Origin: Polyangiaceae bacterium
Lineage (GTDB): Bacteria; Myxococcota_A; Polyangia; Polyangiales; Polyangiaceae
Direction of reading: 5' to 3'
Assembly (NCBI GenBank): GCA_016933275.1
Contig: JAFGBI010000193.1
Coordinates: 1 to 38,240, forward strand
Length of the DNA stretch: 38,240 nucleotides
Of this stretch, positions 33,420-38,240 are shown piece by piece. The notes under the pieces are model-generated. The model was given only the letters and a program-made list of their open reading frames with translations. It was not told where the DNA came from and ran no database searches. The translations under genes were made by a program, and so were the position numbers. Position 1 is the first letter of the stretch. Every line of letters starts with the position of its first letter.

Positions 33420-34853
33420 CTACGTCGAGAGTCTGCAGTCGAGCGTGCAGCTGCTGCCCATGCTGTTGCCCTCGCCCTCGTCGCATTCCTCGTCGCCCGC
33501 GACGACGCCATCTCCGCATTCCGTCTCGCATGGCTGTCCGGCGACGCAGGTGTAGCCCGGCTGGATGCTCCGACAGTCTGCCGCGCAGCCGTCGTCGTCC
33601 GCGGTGTTGGCGTCGTCACATGCCTCACTACCGTCGACCAGGCCGTCACCACAGACTTGGGTCCATGCGCAAGGCTCCCCCGGCGTGGGACAGACGTAGT
33701 GCGGCTCGATGAGGCAACTGGCCGAACAGCCGTCTCCGGACACCCGGTTCCCGTCGTCACATTGCTCACCGGACTCGATGTCCACGACCGTGTTGCCGCA
33801 ATCCGGAACGACGAATCGGCAGTCGGGCGAGCAGAGGTCGGCACCGTTGTCCTCCCCTTCGTCACACTCCTCGTCGCCAACGACCATCCCGTCGCCGCAG
33901 ATCGACACGCAGGATCCCTCGCCCTCACCCGCGCATTCGTGACCTGGCTCGACCTGGCAGTCCTGGGTGCAACCGTCGCGACTGGCTTGGTTGCCGTCGT
34001 CACACTGCTCACCGCTGGCGGCCTCCAGGATGCCGTCGCCGCAGGTCCCAGCCGAGACACATTGGGTCGCCCCTTCATCCGTTTCGCAGAGCCAACCCTC
34101 CTCGATCTTGCAGGTGCGGCTGCAACCGTCGTTCGCCGCTCGGTTGCCGTCATCACACGCCTCGGCTGGGTCGAGGATCCCGTCGCCGCATTCGGCTTCG
34201 GCGAGCGTGCAGTCCACCCGGCAGGCACCGCGGCCGTTGTCTGCGCCATTGTCGCACTCCTCCGGGCCAACCGCGATCCCGTCGCCACAGACCGGCGTGC
34301 AGACGCGGTCGTCACAAACCCACCCGCCTTCGACGCTTGCGCAGTCTGCCGCACAGCCGTCGCCGTCCTCGGTGTTGGCGTCGTCGCACTGTTCCCCGAC
34401 CTCGGAGTCCAGGACGGCATTGCCGCAGACTCCCCGGGTCACGCACGGCGCACCGGGTACCGAACACACGAACCCGAATTCCACCTCGGCGCAGTCGGCC
34501 GAGCAACCGTCCCCGCCGGCGCGGTTCCCATCGTCGCAAGCCTCCCCGTCGTCAGAGTCGAGGACGCCGTCGCCACAGACCGCCTCGGCGATGGCCAAGC
34601 ACGGCGCGCCGGGCTCCGGGCAGACGAAACCGGCGATGAGCCTGCAATCGGCAGAGCAGCCGTCCCCTCCCACCTCGTTGCCGTCGTCACACTTCTCGTC
34701 GTCGTCCAGAACCCCGTCGCCGCAGGTGGCGACCTCGGACCCATCCTCCTCGCCGAGCGCGGTCACGTCGGTCTCGCACCCCCACGCATTGCCGAGCAGC
34801 GGCAACAGGAGCCCCAGCCACGTGAGCTTCGTCCTAGTCAGTCGGCATTGCAT
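33420..34853 (-). CDS. DUF4215 cysteine-rich repeat protein (myxobacterial type)
   Basis: This predicted envelope protein has 477 residues. The ATG at 34853 has GGAGG six bases upstream. The N-terminus has a hydrophobic core (LLLPLLGNAWGC), perhaps lipidated at Cys26, though the lipobox is imperfect. Ten tandem Cys-rich units follow, each of 33-50 residues with the pattern CGDGxxxxxExCDDGNxxxGDGCSxxC. This is the DUF4215/TIGR02232-type repeat. The acidic Asp/Glu residues may bind calcium, and cysteines are evenly spaced for disulfides. It is separated from the sigma partner gene by 69 bases and shares direction, so it may be part of that operon. Function unknown. Confidence 0.85.
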   Translation of the reverse strand: MQCRLTRTKLTWLGLLLPLLGNAWGCETDVTALGEEDGSEVATCGDGVLDDDEKCDDGNEVGGDGCSADCRLIAGFVCPEPGAPCLAIAEAVCGDGVLDSDDGEACDDGNRAGGDGCSADCAEVEFGFVCSVPGAPCVTRGVCGNAVLDSEVGEQCDDANTEDGDGCAADCASVEGGWVCDDRVCTPVCGDGIAVGPEECDNGADNGRGACRVDCTLAEAECGDGILDPAEACDDGNRAANDGCSRTCKIEEGWLCETDEGATQCVSAGTCGDGILEAASGEQCDDGNQASRDGCTQDCQVEPGHECAGEGEGSCVSICGDGMVVGDEECDEGEDNGADLCSPDCRFVVPDCGNTVVDIESGEQCDDGNRVSGDGCSASCLIEPHYVCPTPGEPCAWTQVCGDGLVDGSEACDDANTADDDGCAADCRSIQPGYTCVAGQPCETECGDGVVAGDEECDEGEGNSMGSSCTLDCRLST

Positions 34854-34922
34854 CGTCTCCTCCATTCCTGGAGCTCGCCTTCGCGCGGCTCTCTGTCATT
34901 GAGTGCCGAATGCCGCCCGGCG

Positions 34923-35912
34923 CTATTTGCCAATCGGCACCCCCCCGTCATCGAGGAGGAGCTGCTCGAGTCGCGACGCATGGGGGCTTCCGGGGTAGGT
35001 CCGCGCATAGTCTTTGAGCTCCCGTTCGGCAGCCCTGGTCCTCCCTGCCGCGTGAAGCACCTCGATGCGCAGTGCCTCCCGCTCCTGCACCAGACGCCCG
35101 CCGGGAAAGCGGCTCCGGTGAGCGTCGAGGTGGCGGGTCGCTTCGGTGAGCGCGCCTCGTCGCAGGGCAGAGCGAGCCGCGGCGAGGGTGGCGCTCTCCT
35201 CGAGCAATCCTGTAGCCGCCGCACTAGCTGCCGCGGCAGCATCCCGCGCGTTGGCCTGGTCGTTCGGGGCGGAGCTCGGGAGCGCCGCCACCCCGACCGG
35301 CAAGGAGACGGACGCAGCCGCGGGGACCGAAGCAGCGTCGTCCGCGGCGTTGGTTGGACTCCGTCGCGAGTCGGCAGACGACATTCGGGACGACGGTGGC
35401 GCGGGGTCGCGGACGGGCGCAGCCGCCGAGGCGAGGGAGGAGAGCTCGGGAGCGGCCGGAGAGGCAGCGGACGCGAGAGGGGCCCCGGTGACGGGTGCCG
35501 CTGGCGCAGACGATGGTACCGGGCCAAGCTGCCACCCGATCACCCCACCCCCCACCACGAAGGCAGAGACGATCAGCGTCTTCGCGAGCGTGGCCCCGGA
35601 GAAGAGCGGGAGCGCCGAGCTACCCGCCGCGACTCCGGAACCCGCGATGGCACCGCTCGCAACCGCGCCGGGCGGGGCGCTCGCGATCCCCGAGGGGCCA
35701 GCGCCGCCCGACTCAAGTTTGCTCTCCGGTCCCCCGAGGGAGGACGTCGTCGGAGCAGGGATCGCGGCGAGCGGGAGGGCGAGGCGGAGGCTCGACCAGA
35801 CGGCGTTCTCCGCCTGGGGCATCGGCTCCGCCCAACTCTCGTCGGAGAGCACCTCGCGAGCCCACTCTCCGCGGGGTCCAGGCTCTTCGGTGAGACGCTT
35901 CATGACACTCAT
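34923..35912 (-). CDS. Sigma-factor partner: single-TM protein with TPR-like C-terminus
   Basis: This 329-residue protein is the second of two with the same layout in this window. A soluble N-terminal part (about 1-108, proline/alanine/glycine-rich after residue 50) precedes one membrane helix (about 110-128). A low-complexity alanine/proline/serine linker (about 130-235) leads to a TPR-like helical pair (about 240-320, LRRGALTEATRHLDAHRSRF and PGGRLVQEREALRIEV). The ATG overlaps the sigma stop in ATGA. No zinc anti-sigma signature is present. Regulation of the adjacent sigma factor is inferred from coupling and topology. Confidence 0.7.
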   Translation of the reverse strand: MSVMKRLTEEPGPRGEWAREVLSDESWAEPMPQAENAVWSSLRLALPLAAIPAPTTSSLGGPESKLESGGAGPSGIASAPPGAVASGAIAGSGVAAGSSALPLFSGATLAKTLIVSAFVVGGGVIGWQLGPVPSSAPAAPVTGAPLASAASPAAPELSSLASAAAPVRDPAPPSSRMSSADSRRSPTNAADDAASVPAAASVSLPVGVAALPSSAPNDQANARDAAAAASAAATGLLEESATLAAARSALRRGALTEATRHLDAHRSRFPGGRLVQEREALRIEVLHAAGRTRAAERELKDYARTYPGSPHASRLEQLLLDDGGVPIGK

Positions 35913-36505
35913 CGGGTACCTTGGACGGCGGGCTCGTCGAACCGTTCGCGGGCGTGGAGCCGAGTCACTGCCTTCCAGAAGACCTCGCGGGCGGTGCGTA
36001 GGCGCGAGTAGACGGTTCCTTTCGGGATCCCAAGGACCTCGGCGATGTCGCGTCCGTCGAGCCCCTCGAGCTCATGGAGGGTGAAGACGGCCCGCTGCTC
36101 GAGTGAAAGGCTATCGAGGATGGACTCCAGCCTGGCACGTCGCTGGTCGAGCTCGATCACGGCCGCCTGGTCCGGGGCGCTGTCGGACAGAGCCTCGACC
36201 TCGGCTGGCTCCGCGATCGGGTGCTTTCCGACCCGGCGACGGCGCGCCAAGGTCGTCCGGTACGCAATCCCAAAGAGCCAGGTACGCACGGTGCTGCGGT
36301 TCTCGAACTGACTGAGCTTGCGAAAGGCCACGAGGAAGACGTCCTGGGTCGCGTCCGCGAGCTCCGCGCGCGGACAGCCGAGCCGGCACAGCGTGCGCCA
36401 GACGTAGGCGAAATGTGCCCGGTACAGCTTCTCGAAGGGAACCGCCGACGACAATGGAGAGGCTCGTTCATGGAGTGAGTGCGCGACCCCTGGGCCGAGG
36501 ATCAC
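35909..36505 (-). CDS. ECF-type RNA polymerase sigma factor
   Basis: The protein has 198 residues. Region 2 (about 24-90) contains FEKLYRAHFAYVWRTL, the ELADATQDVFLVAFRKL helix and RTWLFGIAYRTTLARRRR. Region 4 (about 125-182) ends in the helix-turn-helix DIAEVLGIPKGTVYSRLRTA. The GTG at 36505 overlaps the stop of the upstream outer-membrane protein gene (GTGA), which supports this start; a TTG one codon earlier is possible. It is coupled at both ends, to the outer-membrane protein gene and to the membrane/TPR-like partner. Confidence 0.9.
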   Translation of the reverse strand: MILGPGVAHSLHERASPLSSAVPFEKLYRAHFAYVWRTLCRLGCPRAELADATQDVFLVAFRKLSQFENRSTVRTWLFGIAYRTTLARRRRVGKHPIAEPAEVEALSDSAPDQAAVIELDQRRARLESILDSLSLEQRAVFTLHELEGLDGRDIAEVLGIPKGTVYSRLRTAREVFWKAVTRLHARERFDEPAVQGTR

Positions 36506-37536
36506 CAAATCGACGCACCCAGCGTGAGTCCGGCGAGCCCGGCCAGCCGCGGTGGGTCGTGAACCAGCTCCTCCTCCTCACCTTCGACCTCGAAGCGCTC
36601 GTCCACCACCGGGCCTAGCGCCGTCATGCTGAAACGCCAGTCCACGGGGCCGAGGATCCGGCCGGTCAAATCGACGCCACCTCCCAGGCCCAACCAAGTG
36701 GGTCGCGCCGAACGCGGGCGCAGCACGTTCTCAGCGCGCGCCTTGAGGGTGCCGAGCGCCGCCTCGATGCACACGCCTCCAGCGGGCCAGGCTCCGTCGC
36801 TGGACCACAACGTTCGGCACACCCGGCCGCGACCTCCCCACCAGGGGCCGAGGTAGAGCCGGATCGATCCAACGTCGCGTTCCAGCCGCGGGATGAGGAG
36901 CGCCTGCGCGTGTGCGCTCCAGCGGTCGCTCGTGACCCGCCCGCCGAACCAGGTCGCGGGTGCCACGTCGAACGTGATGCCCATCGCAACCCCCCACCCC
37001 GCCTCCGCGCCGAGGTGGGCCGGGGACCCGCCCGACACCAGCGCGGGCGGACCGCGGGTGAGCGGAGGGCGTTCAGCCGTATCCGGCGTGGGTTCTGGAG
37101 GGAACGCCACCGGCTCTTTCCTCTCCGACCGCGTTTCATCGAGCAGCAAGGCCACGGTCACCGAAAGCGCTCCGGCCAGCGCTGCGCAGGAGGGTCCGGG
37201 ATCGGTGATCACGCGAACACCCGCCACCGGCTCGAACGCCTCGATGCGCGCCCGGTAGCCGCCAGCGTCCCGGTCGAGCGTCACGGCAACCCCCGGCATT
37301 TCTCCGGGCTTGGTGGGCACGACCGAGGGGGTGTGAGCGACCCGATTCACCATCTCGGAGAGGGCTTCGGCCGTGGGACAGTCGGCGGCGGCGCTCGTCC
37401 GCTCGACGCCGAGGAGGGTCGGGCCGGCCGAGATCCCGGGCTCCGCCGCCCACGCTACCCCGGGAATGGCGCTGGCCGCGAGGCATACCGAGGCGGTGAC
37501 ACGGGGCGTGCGAACGCTGCGGATCGGCGTCGTCAT
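36502..37536 (-). CDS. Putative outer-membrane beta-barrel protein
   Basis: The exported protein has 344 residues. A signal peptide (Arg near 6-12, hydrophobic core, cleavage after AWA near 30) is clear. After a segment of about 110 residues, the second half has alternating hydrophobic residues with aromatic girdle residues (WWGGRG, WRFSMTALGP), and it ends in Trp, which fits a small outer-membrane barrel. Four cysteines may form disulfides. It starts the second sigma operon; the sigma gene overlaps its stop by four bases. A sensing or transport role for this protein in the module is inference. Confidence 0.72.
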   Translation of the reverse strand: MTTPIRSVRTPRVTASVCLAASAIPGVAWAAEPGISAGPTLLGVERTSAAADCPTAEALSEMVNRVAHTPSVVPTKPGEMPGVAVTLDRDAGGYRARIEAFEPVAGVRVITDPGPSCAALAGALSVTVALLLDETRSERKEPVAFPPEPTPDTAERPPLTRGPPALVSGGSPAHLGAEAGWGVAMGITFDVAPATWFGGRVTSDRWSAHAQALLIPRLERDVGSIRLYLGPWWGGRGRVCRTLWSSDGAWPAGGVCIEAALGTLKARAENVLRPRSARPTWLGLGGGVDLTGRILGPVDWRFSMTALGPVVDERFEVEGEEEELVHDPPRLAGLAGLTLGASIW

Positions 37537-37736
37537 CCGCCTCGGAGGCTACCAGTCGGCGAGGATCGGGTCGACGGTGTCCCTGACCCCGACCTTCCGA
37601 TCCCCGCTGCCGATGACTGGACCGCGTGAGTCTCGGGCTGCCGACCCTCGCGTGGGATCCGTGCGGCGGGCCACCGTCGTGGCCAGAGAGCAAGCGGGCG
37701 AACCGTCCGCGCCGGGCCTCGGTGATCCGCGCTGCC

Positions 37737-37921
37737 CTAGAGCAGCAATCAGGTTGATTGCTGCGTCAAATCAACAACCCAAGCCGGCGGAGCCGGAACC
37801 AAACAGGCCAGGCCATCAGCGGTCAGCGGTCAGCGGTCAGGTAGAACGTGGAGACCCTGATCGCTGGCGCCCGATTGCTGATAGCCACGAGAAGATTGAG
37901 AGATCTTCTGCCGGATCCGGT
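37737..37921. repeat. Long CTAGAGC-family dispersed repeat, copy B
   Basis: These 185 bases match 17624-17801 over the full length. The 5' hairpin is perfect here: GCAGCAATCA-GGT-TGATTGCTGC (37742-37764), with base pairs changed on both sides relative to copy A. The larger stem (37811-37820 with 37877-37886) keeps nine of ten pairs. The insertion relative to copy A is a heptanucleotide, CAGCGGT, repeated three times at 37817-37837. Confidence 0.8.
37817..37837. repeat. Heptanucleotide tandem repeat within the dispersed repeat
   Basis: CAGCGGT occurs three times in a row. Copy A of the dispersed repeat has only one clear unit at the same place, so this short repeat expanded or shrank in one copy. 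Confidence 0.75.
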
Positions 37922-38111
37922 CAAGATCACACCGCCAAGGGACTGAATCACCGGCCGCGCATCGGCGACACTGGATGCGTTGGACCGACGACCGGAGCGG
38001 ATTGGCGACGAGCAAGGACCGATGCCCGGCCGGTGATGGAGGAGGAAAAAAGCGACCTCGACCACTTGGAAGATAGCCGCTGCGGCAACGCGGCCCGGCC
38101 GACCACCACCG

Positions 38112-38151
38112 CCGAAACCCCCCTGCCGCAACCGAAACCCCCCTGCCGCAG
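38112..38151. repeat. 20-base tandem repeat, two units
   Basis: Two nearly identical 20-base units (CCGAAACCCCCCTGCCGCA plus one base) are followed by a diverged partial third. Nothing indicates a coding function. Confidence 0.6.
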
Positions 38152-38240
38152 CCGAAGCCCCAGCCATGGCCGCTTCCCGTCCTCCGTCCGGCCATCGCGG
38201 AACGCCATCGGGTCGGCGAAACCCCTGTCCGCGCGATCCG

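Larger units (their letters stand above)
37537..38240. other. Intergenic region with dispersed and tandem repeats
   Basis: No gene is seen in the last 700 bases. They contain the second copy of the long CTAGAGC-family repeat (37737-37921) and a 20-base tandem repeat (38112-38151). The minus-strand frames near 37823-38208 are low-complexity Gly/Arg-rich and probably not coding. Confidence 0.5.

Noticed and set aside
28844..36011. Very long plus-strand open frames opposite the Ton operon and second sigma module
   Set aside because: The minus-strand genes have domain matches, ribosome sites and overlapping starts. The plus-strand frames have none and are caused by high GC at codon third positions.
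37823..38208. Minus-strand small frames at the right edge
   Set aside because: They are Gly/Arg-rich translations of repeats (dispersed repeat and 20-base tandem repeat) with no start signal.

Overview
The window reads as chromosome of a high-GC myxobacterium-like bacterium (phylum Myxococcota, most likely the Polyangia side). This is an inference from gene content: many predicted outer-surface lipoproteins with long Gly/Thr-rich 'GGTGG' linkers, DUF4215 myxobacterial cysteine-rich repeats, MopE-like Asp-rich repeats, a fibro-slime protein, a Ser/Thr kinase with an N-terminal zinc ribbon, and compact ECF-sigma modules. No rRNA, tRNA, CRISPR array or intact mobile element was seen.

Left part (1-15.2 kb): a diguanylate cyclase probably cut by the window edge, a DUF4956/MgtC-like membrane protein, a von Willebrand A lipoprotein, a CotH-kinase lipoprotein, a Cys-rich lipoprotein, a three-gene operon of small cytoplasmic-looking proteins, a Gly-rich lipoprotein with a beta-sandwich-like core, a small unknown gene, a fibro-slime lipoprotein, a GlmU-type left-handed beta-helix protein, and a lipoprotein with HEAT-like helices. 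Middle part (15.2-21.3 kb): an ISAs1-like transposase remnant, a lipoprotein with 11 MopE-like repeats, a CAP-domain lipoprotein and a membrane Ser/Thr kinase. These are separated by copies of a palindromic repeat family whose ends carry CTAGAGC.

Right part (21.3-38.2 kb): an ECF sigma factor with a membrane/TPR-like partner, a divergent Ogt methyltransferase, then a long minus-strand Ton operon (TonB-dependent receptor with its own TonB-C-like domain, lipoprotein, ExbB, ExbD, TonB, LA_2272-type repeat protein). It is preceded by an unknown membrane protein. Last comes a second sigma module (outer-membrane protein, ECF sigma, membrane/TPR-like partner, DUF4215 repeat protein). A second long copy of the CTAGAGC repeat lies near the right end.

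Functionally the window is devoted to the cell envelope: energised outer-membrane transport, surface lipoproteins with binding or modifying domains, and two sigma modules plus a kinase that could control them. The least explained structures are the dispersed palindromic repeat family, with apparent base-pair covariation between copies, and the two sigma modules whose partner lacks the usual zinc anti-sigma motif.
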